64,000 bases of DNA from Mycolicibacterium frederiksbergense (GCF_012223425.1 NZ_CP038799.1:3766249-3830248); one strand, 5' to 3'. Counted from the first letter of the stretch, positions 7,430 to 16,977 are shown. Numbers and translations are program-made. Notes: a model not told the origin generated them from the sequence alone.

Positions 7430-8971
7430 CTACCGCCAGGACGGCAGCCAGATCTGCATATGCCAGGTGGTCTGCGATATCGGCAGCCCGGTCAGAATCG
7501 GGTAGAGCCAGGCGAAGTTGGTGATCACCAGCGCCACGTAACAACTCACGGCGATCAGGCCCAGCGTTCTGCGCTCGGCGTTCTGCCGGGGCTGATACAG
7601 GATCTCGCCCAGTATCAGCGCTATCAGCATCACCAGGAACGGCGCCATCGTCGTGGCATAGAAGAAATACATCTGCCGGTCGATGTCGAGGAACCAGGGC
7701 AGGAAACCGGCCGAATATCCCACCAACACTGCGGCATAACGCCAGTCGCGGCGCACGAACGTCCGCCACACCGCGAACATCAGCACCGGCACCGCGATGA
7801 ACCACATGGTCGGGGTGCCGACCAGCATCACCGCCTTGACGCAAGATTCCGCACCACAGCCCGGCACGTTCTGCTGATCGATGGCGTAGAGCACCGGCCG
7901 CAGCGACATCGGCCACGTCCATGGCTTGGATTCCCACGGATGGTGATTGCCCGCGGCGTTGGTCAGCCCGGAATGGAACTTGTAGACCGAGGACGTGTAG
8001 TACCAGAGCGAGCGGATCGCGTCGGGCAGCAGACCGCCCTCGCCGATGGTGCGGCCCACCTCATGCCGGTACACCCCGGTCTCGGAGGCGAACCAGCGCG
8101 CATACGACGCCAGGTACACCAACAGCGGGATCACGCCCAGCGCGTACACCGCGGGCACGGTGTCGCGGCGCAGCGTGCCCAGCCACGGTCGGGGCGCCCG
8201 GTATTGGCGGCGCGCGGCGACGTCGAAGGCCAGCGTCATCAGGCCGAAGAACGCGATGAAGTACAGCCCCGACCATTTGGTGGCGCAGGCCAGGCCCAGC
8301 AGCACGCCGGCGCCGAACCGCCACCAGCGCACCCCGAGCCGCGGGCCCCAGGGGGTGTCGCCGATCCGGCCCTCCAGCAGGGCGACGTGCATCCGCAGCC
8401 GCACCTGGTCGCGATCCACGATCAGCGCGCCGAAGGCCGCCACCACGAACACCACCAGGTAGACGTCCAGCAGCGCGGTGCGCGCCGAGACGAAGCTGAC
8501 ACCGTCAGCGATGATCAGCAAGCCGGCGAGCGCACCGACCAGTGTCGAGCGGCTGATCCGCCGCACGATCCGCGCCACCAGGATCACGATGATGACGCCG
8601 CACACCGCGCCGGAGAACCGCCAGCCCAGCCCGTTGTAGCCGAAGATCCACTCGCCGACGGCCATCAGCGCCTTGGACAGCGGCGGATGCACCACCAGCC
8701 CGTAGCCGGGGTTGTCCTCCAGGCCACCGTTGCCCAGCATCTGCCAGGCCTGCGGCGCGTAATGCTTCTCGTCGAAGATCGGGGTGCCCGCGTCGGTCGG
8801 CGACCCGAGGTTCAGGAACCGGGTCAGCGCGGCCAACGCCCCGATGATGGCCGTCATCACCCAGCCCTGCAGCCGGTCGACGGGCCCGAAGTCGGGCACC
8901 GGCACAAGCGGGCCCGGGCTGATCACGGGTGCGGCGCGCTCCGGAAGCACGGTGTCGGGAGCGGTCATCAC
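7430..8971 (-). CDS. pmt: dolichyl-phosphate-mannose--protein O-mannosyltransferase (Pmt)
   Basis: A 513-residue GT39 polytopic membrane enzyme that O-mannosylates exported proteins (Rv1002c homologue). The first extracytoplasmic loop has the catalytic acidic motif region GTPIFDEKHYAPQAWQML, followed by HPPLSKALMAVGEWIFGYNG, both classic PMT features. About ten hydrophobic helices follow. The start is GTG-ATG (MM), and it is divergent from rsmI with only 21 bp between the start codons. Likely substrates include the many exported lipoproteins in this window. Confidence 0.94.
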   Translation of the reverse strand: MMTAPDTVLPERAAPVISPGPLVPVPDFGPVDRLQGWVMTAIIGALAALTRFLNLGSPTDAGTPIFDEKHYAPQAWQMLGNGGLEDNPGYGLVVHPPLSKALMAVGEWIFGYNGLGWRFSGAVCGVIIVILVARIVRRISRSTLVGALAGLLIIADGVSFVSARTALLDVYLVVFVVAAFGALIVDRDQVRLRMHVALLEGRIGDTPWGPRLGVRWWRFGAGVLLGLACATKWSGLYFIAFFGLMTLAFDVAARRQYRAPRPWLGTLRRDTVPAVYALGVIPLLVYLASYARWFASETGVYRHEVGRTIGEGGLLPDAIRSLWYYTSSVYKFHSGLTNAAGNHHPWESKPWTWPMSLRPVLYAIDQQNVPGCGAESCVKAVMLVGTPTMWFIAVPVLMFAVWRTFVRRDWRYAAVLVGYSAGFLPWFLDIDRQMYFFYATTMAPFLVMLIALILGEILYQPRQNAERRTLGLIAVSCYVALVITNFAWLYPILTGLPISQTTWHMQIWLPSWR

Positions 8972-8980
8972 CGACGATCG

Positions 8981-8986
8981 TAGGCT
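8981..8986 (+). promoter_or_regulatory. predicted -10 element of a leaderless rsmI promoter
   Basis: TAGGCT fits the mycobacterial TANNNT -10 pattern and ends 6 nt before the GTG of rsmI. A transcription start 7 nt downstream would coincide with the start codon, as in many leaderless mycobacterial transcripts. No Shine-Dalgarno sequence fits in the 21-bp gap. Confidence 0.45.
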
Positions 8987-8992
8987 TTAGCG

Positions 8993-9829
8993 GTGGAACA
9001 CGGCCGACTGCTCCTGGGTGCCACCCCGTTGGGCCAGCCCGGGGACGCCTCGGCGCGCCTTGTCGAGGCGCTGGCGTCCGCCGACGTGATCGCCGCCGAG
9101 GACACCCGGCGGGCCCGCACGCTGGTCGCCGCGCTCCAGGTGACTCCGGCCGGCCGGATACTGAGCCTGTTCGACCAGAACGAGGCCGCCCGGGTGCCGA
9201 TGCTGCTCGAGGAGATCGCCGCGGGTGCGACGGTGTTGTTGATCAGTGACGCGGGGATGCCGTTGATCAACGATCCGGGCTACCGGTTGGTGACGGCGTG
9301 TGTGGGTGCGGGTCTGACGGTGAGCTGCCTTCCCGGTCCGTCGGCGGTGACGACGGCGTTGGCGGTGTCCGGGCTGGCCGCCGACCGGTTCTGCTTCGAG
9401 GGGTTCGCGCCGCGAAAGCAGGGGGCGCGCCGGACCTGGCTGGGGGAGCTCGCCGGCGAGCGGCGCACCTGTGTGTTCTTCGAGTCGCCGCGCCGGCTGG
9501 CCGACACGCTGGGCGACGCCGTCGACGTGCTCGGCCCGGATCGGCGGGCCGTGGTGTGCCGGGAGCTGACCAAGACGCACGAGGAGGTCAAACGCGGCAC
9601 CCTCGGCGAGCTCGCGGACTGGGCCGCAGCCGGGGTCCTCGGGGAGATCACCGTGGTGCTGGCGGGCGCCGTCCCGCAGACCGACCTGCAGATACTGGTC
9701 GACGAGGTGGCCGAGCTCGTCGAGGACGGCGTCCGGGTCAAGGACGCGTGCGCGCAGGTGGTCGCGGCGAATCCCGGCTCGACATCGAAGCGGGAGCTCT
9801 ACGATCTGATCTTGAAGTCACGCGAGTAG
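8993..9829 (+). CDS. rsmI: 16S rRNA (cytidine(1402)-2'-O)-methyltransferase RsmI
   Basis: A 278-residue SAM-dependent tetrapyrrole-methylase-fold enzyme that 2'-O-methylates C1402 of 16S rRNA. Conserved motifs include GATPLGQPGDAS near the N-terminus, ADVIAAEDTRR at about 32-42, LISDAGMPLINDPGYRLV at about 84-101 and CLPGPSAVTTALAVSG. The start is GTG. The gene faces pabB, and their 3' ends overlap by 12 nt. Length matches the family. Confidence 0.95.
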   Translation: MEHGRLLLGATPLGQPGDASARLVEALASADVIAAEDTRRARTLVAALQVTPAGRILSLFDQNEAARVPMLLEEIAAGATVLLISDAGMPLINDPGYRLVTACVGAGLTVSCLPGPSAVTTALAVSGLAADRFCFEGFAPRKQGARRTWLGELAGERRTCVFFESPRRLADTLGDAVDVLGPDRRAVVCRELTKTHEEVKRGTLGELADWAAAGVLGEITVVLAGAVPQTDLQILVDEVAELVEDGVRVKDACAQVVAANPGSTSKRELYDLILKSRE

Positions 9830-11029
9830 CGGCGACGGGGGACCGAGCCCGACGGTGGGCGCCGCCTTGTGCAGGCATTCCTCCCATTCGGCGGCCGGGT
9901 CGGAGTCCGCAGTGATCCCGCCGCCGACACCGAGCACCGCGGCACCGGCTGCGTCGAACTCCACTGTCCGGATGGCCACGTTCAATTCGGTGCCCGCGCT
10001 GGGTGAGGCCAAACCAACTGTGCCGCAGTAGATCCCGCGCCTCTCGGGCTCCCAGTCCAGGAGCAGTTCGCGGGCCCGGCCCTTCGGGGTTCCGGTCACC
10101 GACGCCGGCGGGAAGGTGGCCTCCAGCACCTCGGACATCGGCACATCGACCGGGATCCGGGCCGCGACCGTGGACACCAGATGCCACACGCCCGGGGCCG
10201 GCCGCACCCGCAGCAGTTCGGGAACCGTCACCGATCCGGTGATCGCCAGCCGGCTCAGATCGTTGCGCACCAGGTCGACGATCATGATGTTCTCGGCGAC
10301 ATCCTTGACCGACGTGCGCAGCAGCGCAGGCGACTTGTGCAGGGGCAGTGTGCCTTTGATCGGGCTGGAGATGACGGATTCGTCGCGGCGCCGCAGGAAC
10401 AACTCCGGCGACAATGACGCCACCGCGCCCCAGCTGCCGGCGACGTAGGCGGCCCGCGCCGGGGCGGTGCGAGCGACGGCATCGACGAAGAAATCCAGTG
10501 GGTCACCGGTGATCCGGCCATGGAACTGGGTGCAGACACACGCCTGATACACCTCGCCGGCCGCGATCGCCTCCAGACAGGCCGCCACCGCGGTCAGATG
10601 CCGATCGCGGTCGGGCGCGGCCCAGTCCATCGCGTATGGCCGCGGCCCCGCTTCGGTGACCCCGGACAGCCATTCGGGACATGGTGCCCCGGTGAGGCTC
10701 TCGTACCACCAGCACCCGTCGGCAGCTTGGCGCAGCACCGAGTCGGACCAGCCGCCGGCGGCCACGGGGATGCGCGGCGCCGCAGGCCCGTCGGGGTAGG
10801 ACAGGTACCCGAACCACCCCCCGCCGACGGCCTGCGAAGCCCCCGGGCTGACCGCGAACACCTCGGTGGCCGGCACCGCATCCAGCGATGGTGCGATGAC
10901 GGCCTTGGACCCGAACCAGTCCCCGATGAGCGCGGCCGGCGGTGCCAGGCCCAGGCGTGCCGCGGCGTCGGCGACCCAGCGCAGCACGCCGGGCGCGTTG
11001 CCCAGGTGGCCGAGTCGGTCGATGCGCAC
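9818..11029 (-). CDS. pabB: aminodeoxychorismate synthase component I / chorismate-binding enzyme
   Basis: A 403-residue chorismate-utilising enzyme making 4-amino-4-deoxychorismate for folate, with ammonia supplied by a glutamine amidotransferase subunit encoded elsewhere. Signature regions are YQACVCTQFHGRI, SSPIKGTLPLHKSP, MIVDLVRNDLSRLA and the C-terminal FPPASVTGTPKGRARELL. The N-terminal third is divergent, as in actinobacterial PabB. It sits at the Rv1005c position after rsmI. Anthranilate or isochorismate synthase activity is less likely given the context. Confidence 0.9.
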   Translation of the reverse strand: MRIDRLGHLGNAPGVLRWVADAAARLGLAPPAALIGDWFGSKAVIAPSLDAVPATEVFAVSPGASQAVGGGWFGYLSYPDGPAAPRIPVAAGGWSDSVLRQAADGCWWYESLTGAPCPEWLSGVTEAGPRPYAMDWAAPDRDRHLTAVAACLEAIAAGEVYQACVCTQFHGRITGDPLDFFVDAVARTAPARAAYVAGSWGAVASLSPELFLRRRDESVISSPIKGTLPLHKSPALLRTSVKDVAENIMIVDLVRNDLSRLAITGSVTVPELLRVRPAPGVWHLVSTVAARIPVDVPMSEVLEATFPPASVTGTPKGRARELLLDWEPERRGIYCGTVGLASPSAGTELNVAIRTVEFDAAGAAVLGVGGGITADSDPAAEWEECLHKAAPTVGLGPPSPLLA

Positions 11030-11048
11030 CGACCCAGCCTGTCAGAAG

Positions 11049-11933
11049 CTAACGGCTGATGGCGCGCGGGATGGTGGCGGTGGTCAGCTTCTCCGGGTTG
11101 CGCATCGCATAGAAGTGCGAGATCCGGCCCTCGGTGATCTCGACGGTGATCACACCTTCGAAGCTGTCGCCCAGGTAGAGCTTGAGGGCCGGCGCGTTGT
11201 TGTAGGTGGCCAACTCGACGCGACCCTCCTCGCCGGCCATCCGCAGCAGCCCGATCACGAGCCGGGCCACCCGATCGGCGCCGTGCACCGGCCGTCTGGC
11301 GGCGCTGACCTTGCCCGCGCTGTCGGCCGTCCACACCACGTCCGGGGCGAGCAGTTCGATCAGGCTGCTCACGTCCCCGGTGGCGGCGGTCGCGAAGAAC
11401 TGACACGTGATCTGTTCGCTGGTGGCCGGGTCGACGGGCTCGAAACGTTTGCGCCGGGCATGCACATGTTCGCGCGCGCGGTGCGCCATCTGGCGCACCG
11501 CGGCCGCGGATTTACCGACCGCTGCGGCGATTTCGTCGTGACCGAAGCCGAACACCTCGCGCAGCACGAACACCGCGCGTTCATCGGGGGTCAGCGATTC
11601 CAGCACCACCATCATCGCCATGGACACCGACTCGGCGAGCACCACATCCGCGCCGGCGTCCCGGGTGTCCACCAGCAGTGGTTCGGGCAACCAGGGGCCC
11701 ACGTAGTCCTCGCGGCGGCGGGCCTGGGCGCGCAACGCGTTGAGAGACTGCCGGGTCACCAGCTGAGCCAGATAGGACTTGGTGTCGCGCACCGTGTCCA
11801 GGTCCACCTCCGCCCAGCGCAGGTAACTTTCCTGCAGGACATCATCGGATTCGGTTGCCGAACCGAGGATTTCGTAGGCGATGGTGAACAGCAGCGGCCG
11901 CAGCGCGGTGAACCGCTCGGCGTGCTCGCTCAT
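11049..11933 (-). CDS. ECF41-type RNA polymerase sigma factor with SnoaL-like C-terminal domain
   Basis: A 294-residue sigma-70 family protein: region 2 at about residues 8-75, region 4 at about 110-165 (LTPDERAVFVLREVFGFGHD), and a C-terminal NTF2/SnoaL-like extension (about 180-290) that controls activity in the ECF41 group. The linker motif GPWLPEPLL is diagnostic. The usual DGGGK-type loop is changed to ADSAGKVSAARRPV. SigJ of M. tuberculosis is of this type; orthology is not settled here. Its ATG overlaps the stop of the upstream oxidoreductase gene (ATGA), so the two are translationally coupled, the typical ECF41 arrangement with an oxidoreductase partner. Confidence 0.92.
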   Translation of the reverse strand: MSEHAERFTALRPLLFTIAYEILGSATESDDVLQESYLRWAEVDLDTVRDTKSYLAQLVTRQSLNALRAQARRREDYVGPWLPEPLLVDTRDAGADVVLAESVSMAMMVVLESLTPDERAVFVLREVFGFGHDEIAAAVGKSAAAVRQMAHRAREHVHARRKRFEPVDPATSEQITCQFFATAATGDVSSLIELLAPDVVWTADSAGKVSAARRPVHGADRVARLVIGLLRMAGEEGRVELATYNNAPALKLYLGDSFEGVITVEITEGRISHFYAMRNPEKLTTATIPRAISR

Positions 11934-13108
11934 CGGACGGCGGCGGCCTTCGCGTCAGCCACCCGTTGCGCCCGTTTGCCGCCCTTGAGCCAGAAGTACG
12001 AGCCCGGCTTGCGGGCCTCCTTGGCCAGGAAGGACACCGTGCCCTTGCAGACCGCCTCCTTGACCGTCGCCGCGACCCGCCCGCCGAGGTACAGCGGCAT
12101 CACCCGGTCGTCGAGATGGGCGACCTGAATGGTGGCGGCGTCACGGCCCAGGCTGATGCACTGGCCGGTGAAGGCCTGGTTGATCACCGCGGGCTCGGTG
12201 CCCGCGATACGGCTCAGCACCGTGTTGGCGGCCTGGGCGCCCAGCGGGATCGCCGCCTGGCAGCTCATCCGCAGTGGCAGGTCCGACGGAGCAGAAGCGT
12301 CACCGGCCGCCACGATGTAGGGGTTGTCGACACTGGTCAGCGTTTCGTCGGTCAGTAGCCGTCCGAGGGCGTCGGTGGCCAGCCCGCTGCGGGCCGCCAG
12401 ATCCGGCACCCCGAACCCCGCCGTCCAGATCGTCACGGCACTGCGCAGTTCGCGCCCGTCGGCCAGCAGCACGGAGCCGGCGCGGACCTCGGTCACCGTG
12501 GCCGCAGGCCCCTCGACGACGGTGACGTCGAGGGTGCGCATCACCTTGGCCACCGACGCGCGGCCCTTGGCATGCAGGTACGGGCCGAGCACCCCACCGC
12601 ACACCAGCGTCACGGCATGCCCTGCTTCGGCGAGCTCGGCGGCCATCTCGATGCCGGTCGGTCCGGCGCCGACCACGGTCACCGGCTCACCGGGACGGAT
12701 CCCCGCGATGGCGTCGCGCAGCGGCGCCCCGTGCTCGAATTCCGATATCGGATAAGCGAATTCGGTGGCGCCGGGCACGTTCAGCGCGGCGCCGGTGCTG
12801 CCGACGGCGTAGATGAGGTAGTCATAGCCGACCGTGTCGCCGGCGACGGTGACGGTGCGGGCGGCAGCGTCGATGCGCTCGGCGGTGCCGACGAGGAGCC
12901 GGACATCGGCGCCCAAGATCTCGGCGTAGTCCACCACGGCGTCATCGGAGCCGGTGACCAACTGGTGCAGCCGGATCCGCTCCACGAACTCGGCGCGCGG
13001 ATTGATCAGGGTGACGGCGACATCGGGGTTGCACCGCAGATGGTTGGCCGCGATGACGCCCGCGTAGCCGCCGCCGATGACGACGACGTTGGTGCGCTGG
13101 TTGTTCAT
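11930..13108 (-). CDS. NAD(P)/FAD-dependent oxidoreductase (NDH-2-like pyridine nucleotide-disulfide family)
   Basis: A 392-residue two-dinucleotide-binding-domain flavoprotein. The FAD-binding Rossmann motif is at the start (VVVIGGGYAGVIAANHL), the NAD(P)H motif is VVGAGPTGIEMAAELAEAG at about 150, and the second FAD contact is IVAAGDAS at about 270. It has no redox-active CxxxxC and no obvious membrane anchor, so it is an NDH-2-like or AIF-like oxidoreductase rather than a disulfide reductase. The electron acceptor is unknown. A good SD (GGAGAA) precedes the ATG. It is the probable regulatory partner or target of the coupled ECF41 sigma gene. Confidence 0.88.
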   Translation of the reverse strand: MNNQRTNVVVIGGGYAGVIAANHLRCNPDVAVTLINPRAEFVERIRLHQLVTGSDDAVVDYAEILGADVRLLVGTAERIDAAARTVTVAGDTVGYDYLIYAVGSTGAALNVPGATEFAYPISEFEHGAPLRDAIAGIRPGEPVTVVGAGPTGIEMAAELAEAGHAVTLVCGGVLGPYLHAKGRASVAKVMRTLDVTVVEGPAATVTEVRAGSVLLADGRELRSAVTIWTAGFGVPDLAARSGLATDALGRLLTDETLTSVDNPYIVAAGDASAPSDLPLRMSCQAAIPLGAQAANTVLSRIAGTEPAVINQAFTGQCISLGRDAATIQVAHLDDRVMPLYLGGRVAATVKEAVCKGTVSFLAKEARKPGSYFWLKGGKRAQRVADAKAAAVR

Positions 13109-13193
13109 GAGGTTCTCCTTTTCTCGGATATGCCCTCAAGACACCGGTGCCTGCCGGAGTGTGACACCGCAGCTGTAATTGTGGCTCAGATCA

Positions 13194-14543
13194 CTAGATC
13201 AAGCCCAGGGCCAGCATTGCGTCGGCGACCCTGATGAACCCGGCGATGTTGGCGCCCGCTGCATAATTGCCGGGCTGGCCGTAGGCATCTGCAGTGGTCA
13301 GACAGGTGTGGTGGATGCGGCGCATGATCTCGGCCAGCCGCGCCTCGGTGTCCTCGAACGTCCAGGAGTCGCGCGAGGCGTTCTGCTGCATCTCCAGTGC
13401 ACTGGTTGCCACTCCGCCGGCGTTGACGGCCTTGCCGGGGGCGAAGATCACCCCGGCCGCGCCGAAGTACTTCACCGCCTCCGGGGTGCACGGCATGTTG
13501 GCGCCCTCGGCCACGATCCGGCAACCGGAATCGATGAGCGCGTTCGCGTCGGTACCGGACACCTCGTTCTGGGTGGCACACGGCAGCGCGATATCGCAGG
13601 GTACGTGCCACACGCTCCGGCCGGCCACGAAATCCGCTGCGCCGCCGCGGGCTGCTGCATAGTCGCTGATCCGGCCGCGGCGTACCACCTTGATCTCCTT
13701 GAGGAGGTCGAGGTCGACGCCCTTCTCGTCGACGATGTAGCCGCCGGAGTCCGAGCACGCGACCACGACGCCGCCGAGCGCGTGCACCTTCTCGATGGCG
13801 TAGATGGCCACATTGCCCGAGCCCGACACCACGACCCGCTTGCCGTCGAACGAGTCGGAGGTGGTCCGCAGGATCTCGTCGACGAAGAACACCGTCCCGT
13901 ACCCGGTGGCCTCGGTGCGGACCTGAGAGCCGCCCCAGGTCAATCCCTTGCCGGTGACCACACCGGCCTCCCAGCGGTTGGTGATCCGCTTGTACTGGCC
14001 GAACAGGTAACCGATCTCGCGTGATCCGACGCCGATATCGCCGGCCGGGACGTCGGTGTGTTCGCCGATGTGGCGGTAGAGCTCGGTCATGAAGGACTGG
14101 CAGAACCGCATGATCTCGTTGTCGGAGCGGCCCTTCGGGTCGAAATCGGAGCCGCCCTTGCCGCCGCCGATGGGCAGGCCGGTCAGCGAGTTCTTGAAGA
14201 TCTGCTCGAAGCCCAGGAACTTGACGATGCCCAGGTACACCGACGGGTGAAATCGCAACCCGCCCTTGAACGGTCCCAGGGCGGAGTTGAACTCGACCCG
14301 GAATCCGCGGTTGATCTGCACGGCGCCGGCATCATCCAGCCACGGCACCCGGAAGATGATCTGCCGTTCGGGCTCGCACAACCGGCGGATCACCGCGTTG
14401 TCGGTGTACTCCGGATGCCTGGCGACCACCGGTCCGAGGCTGTCGAGCACCTCGTAGACCGCTTGGTGGAACTCAACTTCACCCGGATTGCGCTGGGCCA
14501 CTTCGTCATAGATGTCGTGCAGCTTTGCGTGCAGGCCGGTCAT
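13194..14543 (-). CDS. gdhA: NADP-specific glutamate dehydrogenase
   Basis: A 449-residue hexameric-type Glu dehydrogenase that aminates 2-oxoglutarate with ammonium and NADPH. The catalytic region reads LPIGGGKGGSDFDPKG (active-site Lys) with PAGDIGVGSREIGYLFGQY, and the nucleotide-binding turn is VVVSGSGNVAIYAIEK. Length fits the small bacterial/fungal NADP class. It is 1 nt downstream of the metG stop on the same strand, so it may be co-transcribed with metG. From memory, M. tuberculosis has no gdhA at this position. Confidence 0.95.
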   Translation of the reverse strand: MTGLHAKLHDIYDEVAQRNPGEVEFHQAVYEVLDSLGPVVARHPEYTDNAVIRRLCEPERQIIFRVPWLDDAGAVQINRGFRVEFNSALGPFKGGLRFHPSVYLGIVKFLGFEQIFKNSLTGLPIGGGKGGSDFDPKGRSDNEIMRFCQSFMTELYRHIGEHTDVPAGDIGVGSREIGYLFGQYKRITNRWEAGVVTGKGLTWGGSQVRTEATGYGTVFFVDEILRTTSDSFDGKRVVVSGSGNVAIYAIEKVHALGGVVVACSDSGGYIVDEKGVDLDLLKEIKVVRRGRISDYAAARGGAADFVAGRSVWHVPCDIALPCATQNEVSGTDANALIDSGCRIVAEGANMPCTPEAVKYFGAAGVIFAPGKAVNAGGVATSALEMQQNASRDSWTFEDTEARLAEIMRRIHHTCLTTADAYGQPGNYAAGANIAGFIRVADAMLALGLI

Positions 14544-14544
14544 C

Positions 14545-16113
14545 TCACTCCGTTTGTTTCTCGGGGACCTGATACCGGGGAAACACCCCTTCGGGCGCCG
14601 GCAGCGCGGTGCCGGGCACCAACCGGGTCCCGATCGCGGTGAAGTCGCGCTGGTCGGCGGGCTGACCGAGCAGATCGAGCAGCTTGGCGGCCGAGGCCGG
14701 CATCACCGGCTGGATCAGCAGCGCGGCGATCCGCACGGTTTCCAGCGTCGTATAGAGCACGGTGGCGAAGCGCTGCTCGTCGGTCTTGCGCAGCACCCAG
14801 GGCTCCTGAGCCGAGAAATACCGGTTGGCTGCACCGAGCGCCGACCAGATCGCTTCCAGCCCGAGATGCATTGCCGGCTCGTCGAAGTGACCACGCACCC
14901 GCGGCAGCAGTGCGTCGGCCAGGGCGAGCAGCGCCGAGTCCTCGGCGGTGAACTCACCCGGTGAGGGCACCGTGCCGTCGAGGTTCTTGGCGACCATTGA
15001 CAGCGAGCGTTGCGCCAGGTTCCCCAGCTCGTTGGCCAGGTCGGCGTTGATCCGGCCGATGATCGCTTCCTCGCTGTAGCTGCCGTCCTGACCGAACGGC
15101 ACCTCCCGGAGCAGGAAGTAGCGCACCTGGTCCACGCCGAAGGCGTCCACGAGCGCGATGGGGTCGATGACGTTGCCCACCGACTTGCTCATCTTCTCGC
15201 CCTTGACGTTGATGAAGCCGTGCGCAAACACCCTGCGCGGCAGGGCGATACCTGCCGACAGCAGGAACGCCGGCCAGTAGACCGTGTGGAACCGGATGAT
15301 GTCCTTGCCGATCACGTGCAGATCGGCCGGCCAGTACCGCCCAAACGACTCGGACGCGGTGTCGGGGAAGCCCACGCCGGTCAGATAGTTGGTCAGTGCG
15401 TCCACCCACACGTACATGACGTGATCGGGATGATCGGGTACCGGAACGCCCCAGTCGAACGTCGTCCGCGAGATCGACAGGTCGCGCAGCCCGCCGGAGA
15501 CGAAGCTGACCACCTCATTGCGCCGGACATCGGGCCCGATGAATTCCGGGTGCTCCTCGTAGAGGGCGAGCAGCCGGTCGGCGTACGCGGACAGCTTGAA
15601 GAAGTAGGTCTGCTCCTCGGTCCAGGTGACCGGCGTGCCGGTCTCGGTGGCGATGCGGGACCCGTCGGGCAGCAGCTCGGTCTCGTCCTCGGCGAAGAAA
15701 CGCTCATCGCGGATCGAGTACCAGCCGGCGTAGGTGCCCAGATAGATGTCGCCGGACTCGTTCATCGCACGCCAGATCGCCTTCGACGCCTCGTAATGGT
15801 CGGCATCGGAGGTACGGATGAACCTGTCGAAGGAGATGTTCAGCTTCTCCTGCATGCCCTGGAACACATCCGAATTGCGGCGCGCGAGATCGGCGGTGGG
15901 CAGGCCTTCGGCGGCTGCGGTCTCGGCCATCTTGAGGCCGTGCACGTCGGTGCCGGTGAGGAATCGGACATCGAAACCGTCGAGGCGCTTGAACCGCGCG
16001 ATCGCATCGGTGGCCGTCTTCTCGTAGGCGTGCCCGATGTGCGGCGCACCGTTGGGGTAGTCGATGGCCGTCGTGATGTAGTACGTCGGCCGGGACGAAG
16101 ATTCGCTGCTCAT
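14545..16113 (-). CDS. metG: methionyl-tRNA synthetase
   Basis: A 522-residue class I aminoacyl-tRNA synthetase that charges tRNA-Met. Signature motifs are PNGAPHIGHAYEK (HIGH) near residue 25 and KGEKMSKSVGNV (KMSKS) near 300. Zinc-knuckle Cys residues are lacking, as in the short mycobacterial MetS. The ATG at 16113 gives MSSESSSRPTYYITT; the ATG two codons upstream (16119) is also possible. It is divergent from tatD with a 24-nt gap. The order MetG-TatD-RpfB-KsgA matches M. tuberculosis. Confidence 0.96.
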   Translation of the reverse strand: MSSESSSRPTYYITTAIDYPNGAPHIGHAYEKTATDAIARFKRLDGFDVRFLTGTDVHGLKMAETAAAEGLPTADLARRNSDVFQGMQEKLNISFDRFIRTSDADHYEASKAIWRAMNESGDIYLGTYAGWYSIRDERFFAEDETELLPDGSRIATETGTPVTWTEEQTYFFKLSAYADRLLALYEEHPEFIGPDVRRNEVVSFVSGGLRDLSISRTTFDWGVPVPDHPDHVMYVWVDALTNYLTGVGFPDTASESFGRYWPADLHVIGKDIIRFHTVYWPAFLLSAGIALPRRVFAHGFINVKGEKMSKSVGNVIDPIALVDAFGVDQVRYFLLREVPFGQDGSYSEEAIIGRINADLANELGNLAQRSLSMVAKNLDGTVPSPGEFTAEDSALLALADALLPRVRGHFDEPAMHLGLEAIWSALGAANRYFSAQEPWVLRKTDEQRFATVLYTTLETVRIAALLIQPVMPASAAKLLDLLGQPADQRDFTAIGTRLVPGTALPAPEGVFPRYQVPEKQTE

Positions 16114-16137
16114 CGGCACTCACTTTATGGTGTTGCA

Positions 16138-16977
16138 GTGAGTTCCAAACGTTCAGCCAGGGACAAACCGCCCGCCCCGGAGCCGCTGACCCCACTGATC
16201 GACGCTCACACCCACCTCGACGCCTGCGGGGCCGAAACCGCCGACGACGTCCACGCGATTCTGGATCGGGCCGAGGCCGTGGGCGTGCGGGCCGTGGTCA
16301 CCATCGCCGACGACCTGGACGCCGCGCGCTGGGCCGCCCGGGCCGCGGAGTGGGATCCACGCGTCTATGCCGCGGTCGCGCTGCACCCGACCCGGGCCAA
16401 CGCCCTCGACGATGCCGCGAAGGCGGAACTGGAGACGCTGGCCGACGCGCCGCGGGTGGTGGCAGTGGGGGAGACCGGTATGGACATGTACTGGCCGGGC
16501 CGGTTGGAGGGTTGCGCCGATCCCGCGGAGCAGCGTGAGGGCTTCGCCTGGCATATCGAGCTGGCCAAGCGCACCGGCAAGCCACTGATGATCCACAACC
16601 GCGATGCCGATGCCGAGGTGCTCGACGTGCTGCGTGCGGAGGGGGCGCCGGAGACGGTGATCTTCCACTGCTTCTCGTCCGATGCCGCGATGGCGCGGAT
16701 CTGCGCGGCCCACGGGTGGATGGTCAGCCTGTCGGGGACGGTCAGTTTCCGCAACGCCCACGCGCTGCGCGAAGCGGCCACCGTGGTCCCCGCCGAACTG
16801 CTGTTGGTGGAGACCGACGCCCCGTTTCTCACCCCGCACCCGTTCCGCGGTGCGCCCAACGAGTCGTACTGCCTGCCGTACACGGTGCGGGCGCTGGCCG
16901 ATGTGCTCGATCGGCCGGCAGCCGAACTGGCCGAGATCACCGCCGCGAATGCGATGCGCGTTTATGGATTGGTGTGA
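16138..16977 (+). CDS. tatD: TatD family metal-dependent DNase
   Basis: A 279-residue TIM-barrel metallohydrolase with 3'-5' exonuclease/DNase activity in characterised homologues. The first metal-binding motif is LIDAHTHLDACG. A Glu ligand lies in VAVGETGMDMYW, a His in KPLMIHNRDADAE, a second His in VIFHCFSSDA, and the C-terminal Asp in LLVETDAPFLTPHPFRG. The same frame stays open far upstream through antisense metG, so the GTG at 16138, placed just outside metG, is the credible start. It leads into the rpfB operon after 100 nt. Confidence 0.93.
   Translation: MSSKRSARDKPPAPEPLTPLIDAHTHLDACGAETADDVHAILDRAEAVGVRAVVTIADDLDAARWAARAAEWDPRVYAAVALHPTRANALDDAAKAELETLADAPRVVAVGETGMDMYWPGRLEGCADPAEQREGFAWHIELAKRTGKPLMIHNRDADAEVLDVLRAEGAPETVIFHCFSSDAAMARICAAHGWMVSLSGTVSFRNAHALREAATVVPAELLLVETDAPFLTPHPFRGAPNESYCLPYTVRALADVLDRPAAELAEITAANAMRVYGLV

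Noticed and set aside
7460..8983. 507-codon plus-strand frame antisense to pmt
   Set aside because: Same antisense artefact: His/Arg/Gln-rich without any recognisable feature, while pmt is intact on the minus strand.
15010..16137. Long 5' extension of tatD
   Set aside because: The extension is antisense to metG and has no TatD-like residues; the first start outside metG is the GTG at 16138.
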